DNA of 64,000 nt from DASRHD01 sp035485575 (GTDB lineage Bacteria > Verrucomicrobiota > Verrucomicrobiia > Opitutales > Opitutaceae), in NCBI GenBank assembly GCA_035485575.1, contig DATHNW010000008.1, positions 179,590-243,589 on the forward strand. Direction: 5' to 3'. The position numbers and the translations under genes are program-made. A model generated the notes under the pieces. That model saw only the letters and a list, made by a program, of their open reading frames with translations, had not been told where the DNA came from and did not search any database. The stretch's first letter is position 1; every line of letters begins with the position of its first letter. Shown here piece by piece: positions 48,691 to 59,422 of the stretch.

Positions 48691-51600
48691 TTAGTGGGTC
48701 GCGTTCACGAAGACAACATACATGTCGCCGGTTTTTGCGCTGGAATCCTCGGTATTGGAGCCGAGCGTGAGACTTTCGTCGTGGGCGGCGCGATGTTGGA
48801 AGATTTTCAGCGCATGACCTTTCACCGTGAGGGAAAGGTCGGTCGGCTTGAACTGGCTCGTGAGCCACGCGGGGAGGGGCAGGCGGTCGTCGTGCGCGAT
48901 GGACACAACCGTGCCGCCGCTGACGGCGATTTCAACCAGGTCCACAGCGCTGTAGAGCGAGTCGCTGTCGGCGGCTTGCAGCCAGTCGGCACCGATGAGC
49001 TCCGGCGGCAGCCCGGCGAAGGCATAGTCGCGATCGACATAGATATTTTTGCCATCCTGCGCGTTTTGCTCGAGGTGCACGATGCCGGTCGGGCCGGAGT
49101 AGGAGAAGGTCTTGGTGAACTGCCCGGCCATGCGAGCGGCATGCGCTTCGGTCGAGGTCTTGAGTTCGGCGATGTGCGTCCATGCGGCTTGCAATGAAGC
49201 CGGGAGTTCCGGCGGTGACACGCGCGGCACGGCCGGCAGCGCAGCGGCGGAACCGCCGGTTATCGCGACTGGCCTGGCCTCGAGGGTGATGCTGCCGGAT
49301 TTGAGCCCTTCGCAGGTCGCGGTGATCGTGATGGCTCCGGCTTCGAGCGTGGAGCGCACGGAGACGCGGTTGATACCGCATTCCAGGTCAAGGTAGGGAT
49401 TGTTGGTCGATTTGATTTTTCCGCTGTTATAGCCGCCGCGCCAGAGACACGGGCCGGTGAAGGCGAAATCAACGCGCTGCTGGAAAGTCGGGCAGCGTTC
49501 GCCATGGGCATCCACGGCCTCGACGTCGATCAGCGCGGTGTCGGAGCCGTCCGCCTGCAGTCCATCGGGGCCGGTGAGACTCGTGAGACGCAGTGCGACA
49601 GCCGGGCCGACGGTGTGCTTAATATCCACGGCAATCGGGTGTCCCCATGTCTCGTAAGCAATGGCTTTAACTTCACCAGGTTCCCATGCGACATCTGGAA
49701 ACGTGAACAGATAATGATCGGATTTTATTCCGGCGCCGAGCGACTTGCCGTTTACGAACAGAACGACGCTGTCGCCGTTCGAACTGACGTAGACGGTCTT
49801 TTTCGTGCCGGCGGGGTAGTTCCAATGGCCGATGAGGTGCACCTGTGGATCGTCGCGGAACATCGTTGCGCAGACGTAATAGGCTTCCTTCGGCAGGCGG
49901 ACGCCGTCTACCTCGCCGCCGGCGCGGGCGACCTCGGCCGCATCACGGCCGCCGCTGGTGGAGTCGGAGAAAATCCAGTTGGCGCCGCCGCAATGGTTGG
50001 GCGCGCCGACCTTGCGGACAAACTGGCTGACCTGGTTGACGGCGTATTGCTCGGACGTGAGCTGGTAGACTTGGCCCTTGGCCTCGGGATAGCCGAAATT
50101 CGGCGGCGAAAAGTCGTCCCACACGCGGCGCGGCGATTCCTCGCGGTCGTATTCGCCCTCGATCACGGGCAGGCTGCCGATTTCGCGGCCGCCCTCGGTG
50201 CCGATGCCGACGTCCATGAACTCCGCGTCGACCTGGTCGGCGCGCCGGTGCGCGTAGGCGCGGCCGCCGTGCGGATCGTACCGGTCCATGTAGCCGCGCA
50301 GTTCCTTCGCGTGGTCGCGGGAGACCTTCTGGTTGCCGCCCTCCCAGATCATGATCGAGGGATGGTTGCGGAAATAAATGATCATGTCGCGGAAGGCCAT
50401 GGCGCGCAGCTTCCACGCGGCGCCGACGGTGTCGGATTCACCGTCCACGCCGGGCTGCTCGGCCATGATGCCGAGGCTGTCGCCGGCATTGAGCATGGCG
50501 GGCGCGCCCGCGCAATGGCCCCAGCGCACCCAGTTGCCGCCGGCGTCCTTCATCAGCTGCAGGGTGTAGAAATGCATCCAGTCCGGCTGCGCGGCGCCGA
50601 GGCCGGGCCATTCGTCGGTGGGCTTCTGGCCCCAGCCGTGGAGCTTCAAGTGATGGCCGTTGATGTAGAAGCCGGTCTGCGCGTCCCATTTCACCGTGCG
50701 GAGGCCGTACGGGATTTCATATGTATCCACAATTTCACTACCAATTCGCAGCGAGCAGACGACGCGGTAGAGGTAGGGATAGGCCGGCTCCCACAGGCGG
50801 GGGTGGGGGAGGTCGCCGGCGACATCGAATTCATCGTGCGCGCCGGCCGCGATGTGCCCGCCGCGGTCGAGCGCGAGGACGGACTTGCCGTCGGCGTCGA
50901 GGACCTCGACGTGCAGCGCGACGTTTTCATCCGTTGTGCGTTCGTTCTGGATTGGCACCTCGACGTGCAGGTCGGCCGAATCGGCGGAAATATCCGTCGC
51001 ATAAACATAAGGGCCGGCGGTCTGGAGAAAGCTGTAGAGCGGCAGCGTGATGTGCAGCGGGTCGGTGACGGTGAGGCGGACGTTGCGGTAGATGCCGCCG
51101 TGCGCCGGATGCCAGTGCGGGTTGTTCCACGGGATCTGGTTGGCCTGGAGCTGGTCGACGTCGTCGGGAATGGTCTTGTTCACCTGGGCGGAAAGCTGGC
51201 CGAGGTTGGGATGGGTCGCATCGGTCGTCGCGGCCTGCGGCGCCATCTTCGGATCCATCGGGTCCTTCATGAAGCGGTTGTCGCACATCACCGCGAGGAC
51301 GTTGGGCCCGCCGAAGCGCAGGTAGGGCGTGAGGTCGAAGCCGAAGGGGATGAAACCGGTCTTGCTCACGCCAAGCAGGTGGCCGTTGAGATAGACCTCA
51401 GCGACCTGGCGCACGGCCTCGAACTCGATGAAGACCTTTTTGCCCTGGTACGAATCGGGCAGGGTGAAGGTCTTGCGATACCACGTGCGGCCGCCCCACT
51501 GGTTCTGCTCGCCGCGGTGACCGGGCAGGGACCAGTCGTCGAACGTGTCGGTGTCGTTGTAGGTGTGCGGCGCGGACACGGTCGTCCACGCGTGGTCGTC

Positions 51601-51759
51601 GAAATCGGTGGCGGCTGCGCCGCCGGCCGGGTCGGCCTTGATGAATTTCCAGTCGGGATTGAAATTCAGCGTGAGGCGCTCGGCGGCGAGGGCCGGGCGG
51701 GCAATCAGCCCGAGGGCAATGACGGTGAGGAACGGGGGCAGGCGGAAGAAACGGGCCAT
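48691..51759 (-). CDS. Exported glycoside hydrolase family 2 protein (beta-galactosidase-like)
   Basis: A 1022-residue secreted enzyme with signal peptide MARFFRLPPFLTVIALGLIA before ARPALAAERL. In order come the GH2 sugar-binding domain (GGRTWYRKTFTLPDSYQGKK, VYLNGHLLGVSKTGFIPFGF), an Ig-like domain, a TIM barrel (YGLRTVKWDAQTGFYINGHH, HLKLHGWGQKPTDEWPG), DUF4982-like (TVYVSSNGDSVVLFVNGKSL) and GH2 domain-5-like modules, and a C-terminal malectin/CBM-like part. The nucleophile is probably Glu in LPVIEGEYDRE. The usual acid/base site (GNE) reads WEGGNQKVSR, with Gln in place of Glu, so activity is doubtful or uses another acid. It probably degrades plant or algal beta-galactosides or related glycans. 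The start at 51759 is the ATG beside the signal peptide. Confidence 0.9.
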   Translation of the reverse strand: MARFFRLPPFLTVIALGLIARPALAAERLTLNFNPDWKFIKADPAGGAAATDFDDHAWTTVSAPHTYNDTDTFDDWSLPGHRGEQNQWGGRTWYRKTFTLPDSYQGKKVFIEFEAVRQVAEVYLNGHLLGVSKTGFIPFGFDLTPYLRFGGPNVLAVMCDNRFMKDPMDPKMAPQAATTDATHPNLGQLSAQVNKTIPDDVDQLQANQIPWNNPHWHPAHGGIYRNVRLTVTDPLHITLPLYSFLQTAGPYVYATDISADSADLHVEVPIQNERTTDENVALHVEVLDADGKSVLALDRGGHIAAGAHDEFDVAGDLPHPRLWEPAYPYLYRVVCSLRIGSEIVDTYEIPYGLRTVKWDAQTGFYINGHHLKLHGWGQKPTDEWPGLGAAQPDWMHFYTLQLMKDAGGNWVRWGHCAGAPAMLNAGDSLGIMAEQPGVDGESDTVGAAWKLRAMAFRDMIIYFRNHPSIMIWEGGNQKVSRDHAKELRGYMDRYDPHGGRAYAHRRADQVDAEFMDVGIGTEGGREIGSLPVIEGEYDREESPRRVWDDFSPPNFGYPEAKGQVYQLTSEQYAVNQVSQFVRKVGAPNHCGGANWIFSDSTSGGRDAAEVARAGGEVDGVRLPKEAYYVCATMFRDDPQVHLIGHWNYPAGTKKTVYVSSNGDSVVLFVNGKSLGAGIKSDHYLFTFPDVAWEPGEVKAIAYETWGHPIAVDIKHTVGPAVALRLTSLTGPDGLQADGSDTALIDVEAVDAHGERCPTFQQRVDFAFTGPCLWRGGYNSGKIKSTNNPYLDLECGINRVSVRSTLEAGAITITATCEGLKSGSITLEARPVAITGGSAAALPAVPRVSPPELPASLQAAWTHIAELKTSTEAHAARMAGQFTKTFSYSGPTGIVHLEQNAQDGKNIYVDRDYAFAGLPPELIGADWLQAADSDSLYSAVDLVEIAVSGGTVVSIAHDDRLPLPAWLTSQFKPTDLSLTVKGHALKIFQHRAAHDESLTLGSNTEDSSAKTGDMYVVFVNATH

Positions 51760-51968
51760 GGGGGAAAAGCCATCATGCCCATTGTTTTCGCGCAAATCGC
51801 AAGCGGATAAATTTCCATCCCCGCTCGGCCTGATTTTGACGCGTGAGGCTGGCGAAAAAAACGGCGCGGAGGCGGCCCGGGGCGGTTAATGCAAAGTATT
51901 TGACTCTTCAGCCGGGCCTGCGTGCCTTCGGGAAATCGCCGGTCAACCTCCAGCCAGTCCTTATCCCC

Positions 51969-53777
51969 ATGCCTGTATATTGTAACAGCAATATTCCTGA
52001 TGCCGCGCATCAGTTCATCGTCAGCAATCTCGGCGCAGGCATCGCGGCCATCGCCTTCACGCCGACCGGCGGCTGGGTGGGGGTGACGGCCAACGGCATC
52101 TATCAGGCGAGCGGCATTCCGCAGGACTGCTACAACACGCTGGTCCAGTGCATCGGGCAGGGCTGGAAGATAAAGTGCATCGCGTTTCCGCCGCAGCCGG
52201 CCGGAGCCTGGGTCATTATCGGCGACGTGAGCTACTACGCCCACAACATCCCCAACGACTGCTACGCGATGATCGGGCAGTATTATAACAACAAATGGCC
52301 GGTCACCTGCGTGGCCTTTCCGCCCTCGGGCAGCGACTCCTGGGCGGTGATCGGGAACAACGCCTTCAACGCCTCCAACATCGACGACGAGTGTTTCCAG
52401 TTCCTCTGCAATTACACGCAGGGACCGCGGCGCGCCCTGCAGGTCACCTTCACGCCCGGCGGCGGCTGGATCGTCTATGGCGGCGACACCTTCTACGCCC
52501 GCAACATCGACAACGGCTGCTACAACCAACTCGTCACCTTCAGCAACAACCAGCACTGGCTGCTCGGCCACATCGCTTTCACGCCCGGCGGCGGTTACTC
52601 CATCGTCTGCAACCAGCAGAATCCCTACGCCAGCTCCGACCCGATCCGCACTTTCGAGACCGATTTCTACCAGGACAGCGCCGGCAAGTGGCACACGGTC
52701 TGGGACCGCATGGCCAGCTACGGCGTGCCCGGCGCGAGCGTCGGCCTGGTGCAGGGCAACAGTGTCGCCTGGACCACGGCCTATGGCCGGCTCCAGGCCG
52801 GCGGCAGCCAGTACGTTTACCCCGACACCGCATTTCAGGCCGCTTCGGTGAGCAAGCCGCACTGCGCCGCCGGCATCGTCCTGCTCGCGCAGAAGGGCAG
52901 CATCGGCCTCGGCGACCCGATCGGGAATCACACCACCTGGACAGTGCCGCTGCGCTCCTGTGTCCAGAGTCAGACTTCCTGGCCGGGGCTCGCCACGATC
53001 CAGCTCGTGCTGCAGCACTCCGGCGGCTTCATCGGCCGCGGCAACACCTATCCGCTGGACAAATGCTCGAACTTCACGGCCGGGCAGGGTGGCGGATTCG
53101 GCGGCTATCCCGACGTGCCCGGCGTCCAGCTGCCGACCCTGAGCCAGGTTCTGGCCGGCAGCTCGCCCGCGAATTCCCCGAAAATCGAAATCACCACCCA
53201 GCCCGGCACCTTTTATTACTCCGGCATGGGCTTCGTCGTCCTCATGCGCATGCTGCAGGACGTCACGGGCGCCGATTTCGCCACCTGGATGGGCCAGCAC
53301 ATCCTCGGCCCCTGCGGCATGGGCAAGTCGGCCTACGGCATCACCCTTCCGGCCAGCCTTTCGCGGGGCGCGGCGGGCCATGACACCAACAGCCATCCCA
53401 TTCCCGGCCTGCGCAACCGCTATCCGGAGCTTTCCGCGGCCGGCCTCTACACCAACGCCGGCGACCTGTGCTGCTTCGTGGCCATGCTCAACAACGCGGG
53501 CAAGGCGCCCAACGGCACGCAGGTGCTTTCCTCCACGACGGCGAAGAACATGCTGGCGCAGCAGCTCGGCATCTTCACGGCAAATCCGGCCACGCAGACG
53601 AACTACCTCTTCAACCACAATGGCTCGAACTACGGCTTCAGCTCCTTCATGCAGGGCTATCCCAACCTCGGCGCCGGCTTCGCCATCCTGGTCAACCTCG
53701 ACGACGGCGCGAGCAAGGCCTCCGGCTTTTATAACGAGGCTGTCGCGGCTTTGAAGCGAATTTACAGCCTGCCTTGA
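51969..53777 (+). CDS. Serine hydrolase (class C beta-lactamase-like) with five N-terminal repeats
   Basis: A 602-residue protein starting MPVYCNSNIPDAAHQF, with no signal peptide. Residues 8-222 are five repeats of 41-44 residues. Each begins NIP/NID plus a cysteine-containing helix (for example GIPQDCYNTLV, NIPNDCYAMIG) and ends in a strand (IAFTPTGGW, CIAFPPQPAG). The rest is a beta-lactamase/DD-peptidase-type hydrolase: SXXK is S293-K296 (AASVSKPH), the second motif reads YYSGMGF (Tyr-Ser-Gly instead of Tyr-X-Asn), and the third is FNHNGSN. Substrate may be a D-amino acid peptide, ester or beta-lactam. The repeats could make a beta-propeller that presents substrates. It is divergent from the GH2 gene across 210 bp. 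Confidence 0.85.
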   Translation: MPVYCNSNIPDAAHQFIVSNLGAGIAAIAFTPTGGWVGVTANGIYQASGIPQDCYNTLVQCIGQGWKIKCIAFPPQPAGAWVIIGDVSYYAHNIPNDCYAMIGQYYNNKWPVTCVAFPPSGSDSWAVIGNNAFNASNIDDECFQFLCNYTQGPRRALQVTFTPGGGWIVYGGDTFYARNIDNGCYNQLVTFSNNQHWLLGHIAFTPGGGYSIVCNQQNPYASSDPIRTFETDFYQDSAGKWHTVWDRMASYGVPGASVGLVQGNSVAWTTAYGRLQAGGSQYVYPDTAFQAASVSKPHCAAGIVLLAQKGSIGLGDPIGNHTTWTVPLRSCVQSQTSWPGLATIQLVLQHSGGFIGRGNTYPLDKCSNFTAGQGGGFGGYPDVPGVQLPTLSQVLAGSSPANSPKIEITTQPGTFYYSGMGFVVLMRMLQDVTGADFATWMGQHILGPCGMGKSAYGITLPASLSRGAAGHDTNSHPIPGLRNRYPELSAAGLYTNAGDLCCFVAMLNNAGKAPNGTQVLSSTTAKNMLAQQLGIFTANPATQTNYLFNHNGSNYGFSSFMQGYPNLGAGFAILVNLDDGASKASGFYNEAVAALKRIYSLP

Positions 53778-53778
53778 G

Positions 53779-53803
53779 GGCGGGTAGGGCGAGGCGTCCC
53801 GCC
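53779..53803. repeat. GC hairpin, possible interspersed palindrome
   Basis: Directly after the serine hydrolase stop the arms GGCGGG/CCCGCC (53779-53784, 53798-53803) flank a 13-base loop (TAGGGCGAGGCGT). No T-run follows on either strand, so it is a poor terminator. Its composition recalls dispersed REP-like palindromes found in some Verrucomicrobia. Only one copy is seen in this window. Confidence 0.35.
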
Positions 53804-53897
53804 GAGCCGGAAGGAAAGTGGCTTACCGGTCGATGGTTCGCCCCACCACCGGCGATGCTTTGGCTGTGGTGTGCCGAAGGAGGGTTCGAAATTTAAG

Positions 53898-54368
53898 TCA
53901 ATGAATTTGGACTCCATACCGGAGTGCTACGACCTGAACGCGCATCCAGGCTTCATTTGGATTCATTTTATCCAACCTTGCGAGAGCGTCCTTGGCAGCG
54001 TCTCCATTAGGCTTCACCGTTGAAACAGTAAACTCAATGGCCGAACCTACACCAGCAAATGGCGCCTCAGATCTCTCCCACGTCTGAACATAATTGAGCC
54101 AAGCCAATTGAAATGGTTCAGGACACTGGACAGTCGGAATCTGACTTAGTTGTTGGGTGTACACTTTTAGCGAAAACTGAGGATTATTTGGATGAATAAT
54201 AAGAGTGCGGCCATCCTTGAGCTTTTTAGTCTGAATTTTGGCTTTGGACGCTTGATCGAGAACCGCGATGATTGCCAGTTGCCTTGCATGACGCACTTCG
54301 GCCAAACCGAACATTAAAACGAATAAGGCGGCGAATAGGAGGGCCGAACCTATAATGAATTTCTTCAT
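53898..54368 (-). CDS. Anchored periplasmic protein of unknown function
   Basis: A 156-residue protein. The N-terminus MKKFIIGSALLFAALFVLMF is a signal anchor or signal peptide, and the rest is soluble (LKDGRTLIIHPNNPQFSLKV, then SAIEFTVSTVKPNGDAAKDA). I recognise no family. The frame is intact and its codon usage is less GC-rich than its neighbours, which may mean recent acquisition. It lies between the serine hydrolase and speA. Its own leader and the surrounding ~100-bp gaps show no clear promoter. Confidence 0.55.
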   Translation of the reverse strand: MKKFIIGSALLFAALFVLMFGLAEVRHARQLAIIAVLDQASKAKIQTKKLKDGRTLIIHPNNPQFSLKVYTQQLSQIPTVQCPEPFQLAWLNYVQTWERSEAPFAGVGSAIEFTVSTVKPNGDAAKDALARLDKMNPNEAWMRVQVVALRYGVQIH

Positions 54369-54420
54369 AACTTCTTTTGACGATGCATTGCTGGACTTAT
54401 CGAATTAGGATTCACAGCCC

Positions 54421-56364
<1,944 letters not shown>

Positions 56365-56454
56365 CGCGGGAGTGGCTGCGGAGGTTAGGCTTGCTTTCTG
56401 AGGGTGAGATTGAGTTAGATGCCTGTTTTCTTTTTTCAAATCAAGCAACACGCA

Positions 56455-56805
56455 ATGACGAAAACACTCCCTTTGTTCCTCGCCCAGCAAGCCGCCGCTC
56501 CCGGCGCCCAGTCACCGGGCGGCTTTCCCTGGCAGATCATGGCCATCTACGGCCTCATTGCCGCCGGCTTTTATTTCATCTTCATCGCGCCGCAGAAAAA
56601 GAAACAGAAGGAGCATGACCGGATGCTCGGCACGCTCGGCAATGGCGACGAAGTGATCACCACCGGCGGCATCTACGGTGTCATCACCAGCGTGAAATCC
56701 GACCGTTTTGTCCTCCGCATTTCCGACAACAACACCAAGATCGAGGTCGGCAAGGGCTTCGTCCAGACCGTCGTCGCGAAAGCTGACGGCGAAAAGTCCA
56801 AGTAA
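56455..56805 (+). CDS. yajC: Sec translocon accessory protein YajC
   Basis: A 116-residue YajC. It starts MTKTLPLFLAQQAAAPGAQS, then one membrane helix (QIMAIYGLIAAGFYFIFIA) and the signature KKKQKEHDRMLGTLGNGDEV followed by ITTGGIYGVITSV. YajC binds SecDF and assists protein export. The gene precedes secDF by 50 bp in the expected order. The ATG at 56455 is preferred; another at 56419 would add 12 residues and lacks support. The leader is A-rich without a Shine-Dalgarno sequence. It diverges from speA across about 90 bp. Confidence 0.94.
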   Translation: MTKTLPLFLAQQAAAPGAQSPGGFPWQIMAIYGLIAAGFYFIFIAPQKKKQKEHDRMLGTLGNGDEVITTGGIYGVITSVKSDRFVLRISDNNTKIEVGKGFVQTVVAKADGEKSK

Positions 56806-56855
56806 CCCCGCGCGCCGTGTTGTGCGCACCCCCCCCAGTTTAACCAAAACCCTAC

Positions 56856-59399
56856 ATGCTTAAACGCAACCTCTGGAAGCTCGTCCTGAGCGTCCTCATC
56901 GTGGCTTGGGCCGTCAGCGAACTGCTGCCGCTCAATAACCAGCCCTTCGTCAACTACGCGCGCACGCACGTCACCGCTAAACCGACCGAGTTCGGCCAGC
57001 TGCTCGACCAGGCCGTCGCGCGCAAAAAATCCGGCCAGGCGCTGAGCGAATTCGTCGGGCTCAAGCAGATCGCCAAGGAGCAAAAAATCGACCTCACGGA
57101 TTTTTTCCCCAACATCAACATTGAGAGCGCCCTCAAGAATGTCGATAAGCGCAACGACATCCTGCTCAACGAGCTCCTGCACCGTTCCAAGAGCAAGCTC
57201 CAGCTCGGTCTCGACCTGAATGGCGGCATCGCCGTTACGCTCGAGGTCGATCCCAAGCTCGCGGGTGCCGACCCGGACAACGTCCGCCAGGAAAAACTCG
57301 CCAAGGCCATCGAGATCATCAGCGCCCGCATCAATGCCTTTGGCGTGGCCGAGCCCGTAATCCGCCCGATCGGCAACAATCGCATCGAAATCCAGCTGCC
57401 CGGCATCAACACCAAGGACAACCCCGAGATTCTTGAGAATATCAAGAAGCCCGCCCAGCTCAGCTTCCGCCTCGTCCATCCCACGCTCACCCCGCCGGCC
57501 GAGGCGCCGGCTGGCTATGAGGCGGCGACACTCGACTACGAAGGCCGCAACGGCGAGTCCGGCACCGAAGAGCTGTTTGTGAAGCGCATCCCGGAGATGA
57601 CCGGCGAGGCCATTTCCAACGCGTTCGCGCGGCCCGACCTTTATGGCCGGCCCGAGGTCATTTTGCAGTTCACCGACAAGGGCAAGGCCCGCTTTGCCGA
57701 GGTCACGCGCGAAATCGCCGCCGAAGGCCAGCGCAGCGGCCGGCCCGGCCGCCTCGCCATCGTGCTCGACGGCAAGCTTTACTCCGCGCCCACCGTGCGG
57801 GAGGAAATCGACAGCAACTCCGCGCAGATTTCAGGTAATTTCACCGACCGCGAGGCCCTCGATCTCGCCAATGTCCTCAACAACCCGCTCGACCTGCCGC
57901 TCGTGGTGAAGGAGCAGTATGAGGTCGGCCCCTCGCTCGCCGAGGACGCCATCTCCAGCGGCGTGCGCGCGTCCGTCATCGCCGTCGTCCTCGTGGCGGG
58001 CTTCATGATCACTTACTATATGATCGGCGGCGTCATTGCCGTGGCCACGCTCGCGGTCAACGTCCTCGCCATCCTTGCCGTCATGGCCAGCCTCGGCGCC
58101 ACCATGACGCTGCCCGGCCTGGCTGGCGTCGTCCTCACCATCGGCATGGCGGTGGACGCGAACATCCTCATCTTCGAGCGCATGCGCGAGGAACTGAACC
58201 TCGGCAAATCGCTCAAGGCCGCGCTCATCGCCGGCTACAACAAGGCCTTCGTGACCATCATCGACGCGCACATCACGCAGCTCGCCATCTGCGCCGTGAT
58301 GATCCTGTGGGGCAACGGCCCGATCAAGGGCTTCGGTGTCACCCTCGCGATCGGCGTGTTCTCGACGATGTTCTCGGTGCTCGTCACCGGCCACATCATC
58401 ATGGAGTGGCTCATCGAAAAGGACATCGTCAAAAAATTCCCGATGCTGCACCTGCTCTCGAAGCCCAACATGGACTTCGTCAAGTGGGCCAAGCCCGCCT
58501 TCCTGACCTCATGGACCATCGTGCTGATCGGCGTGGCGGTCGTGTTTTACAAGGGCAACAAAATCTACGGCATCGATTTCGCCGGCGGCGACGTCATCAA
58601 CATCTCCTTCCACGAACGTCTCGATCCCTCTAAGATCCGCGCCACCGCCACTGCGGCCGGCCTCGGCGACATCGATCCGGTGTACGTGAGCGAGCTCGGC
58701 AGCGGCAAGGAAACGCTCAAGCTTGAGACCGCCTACGGCAAAGCCGACACGCTGCTGGCCGCGTTGCAAAAGGATTATCCGGCGGCCGGCCTCGACAAGA
58801 TCGGCGAAAGCCAGATCGGCGCCTCCATCGGCAAGGAAGTCGAGTGGAACGCCTTTATCGCGCTCGCGCTCTCGATGGTCGTCGTTCTCATCTATGTCGC
58901 CTTCCGCTTCGAATTCGGTTTCGGCATCGGCGCGGTCGTCGCCTCGGTGCACGACATCCTGATGACCATCGGCGTGTTCGTTCTTTTCGGCTACCAGTTC
59001 TCCGCGCCCATGGTCGCGGCCATCCTCTGCATCGCGGGTTACTCGATCAACGACACCATCGTCGTTTTTGACCGCATCCGCGAGGAGTTGAAGCTCAACC
59101 CGAACATGAAGCTGCGCGACGTCATCAACCTCGCCATCAACCGCGTGTTTTCGCGCTCGATCATGACCAGCCTGACGGCGTTCCTCGCCGCGCTCGCGCT
59201 TTTCCTGTTCGGCGGCGGCGTCCTTCACGAGCTTTCCTTCACCTTCCTCGTCGGCATCATCACCGGCACGTTCTCCTCGATCTTCATCGCCTCGCCGGTC
59301 TTCTACTGGTGGCACAAGGGCGACCGCAAGCACGTCGAGGCGCACTCCGATGTCGCCCCGAAATACGAGTGGCAGGGCACCAGCCGCGCATCGCAGTAA
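56856..59399 (+). CDS. secDF: SecD-SecF fusion, protein export membrane protein
   Basis: An 847-residue fusion of SecD (about 1-545) and SecF (about 550-835). SecD shows LGLDLNGGIAVTLEVDPKLA, the P1 periplasmic domain, and the RND-like helix TIGMAVDANILIFERMREEL with the functional Asp. SecF shows IYGIDFAGGDVINISFHERL and CIAGYSINDTIVVFDRIREE. Together they use proton-motive force to pull exported proteins on the periplasmic side. About twelve membrane helices are expected. The single-chain form is common in several phyla, including Verrucomicrobia. It follows yajC and precedes recJ by 23 bp. Its leader (TTTAACCAAAACCCTAC) lacks a Shine-Dalgarno match. Confidence 0.95.
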   Translation: MLKRNLWKLVLSVLIVAWAVSELLPLNNQPFVNYARTHVTAKPTEFGQLLDQAVARKKSGQALSEFVGLKQIAKEQKIDLTDFFPNINIESALKNVDKRNDILLNELLHRSKSKLQLGLDLNGGIAVTLEVDPKLAGADPDNVRQEKLAKAIEIISARINAFGVAEPVIRPIGNNRIEIQLPGINTKDNPEILENIKKPAQLSFRLVHPTLTPPAEAPAGYEAATLDYEGRNGESGTEELFVKRIPEMTGEAISNAFARPDLYGRPEVILQFTDKGKARFAEVTREIAAEGQRSGRPGRLAIVLDGKLYSAPTVREEIDSNSAQISGNFTDREALDLANVLNNPLDLPLVVKEQYEVGPSLAEDAISSGVRASVIAVVLVAGFMITYYMIGGVIAVATLAVNVLAILAVMASLGATMTLPGLAGVVLTIGMAVDANILIFERMREELNLGKSLKAALIAGYNKAFVTIIDAHITQLAICAVMILWGNGPIKGFGVTLAIGVFSTMFSVLVTGHIIMEWLIEKDIVKKFPMLHLLSKPNMDFVKWAKPAFLTSWTIVLIGVAVVFYKGNKIYGIDFAGGDVINISFHERLDPSKIRATATAAGLGDIDPVYVSELGSGKETLKLETAYGKADTLLAALQKDYPAAGLDKIGESQIGASIGKEVEWNAFIALALSMVVVLIYVAFRFEFGFGIGAVVASVHDILMTIGVFVLFGYQFSAPMVAAILCIAGYSINDTIVVFDRIREELKLNPNMKLRDVINLAINRVFSRSIMTSLTAFLAALALFLFGGGVLHELSFTFLVGIITGTFSSIFIASPVFYWWHKGDRKHVEAHSDVAPKYEWQGTSRASQ

Positions 59400-59422
59400 G
59401 GAAATTTTCCTGATTTCCCGGC

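Noticed and set aside
49504..51810. 768-residue plus-strand open frame
   Set aside because: It is antisense to the GH2 gene and has no recognisable domain.
51705..53618. 637-residue minus-strand frame
   Set aside because: It is antisense to the serine hydrolase, whose repeats and SXXK motif lie on the plus strand.
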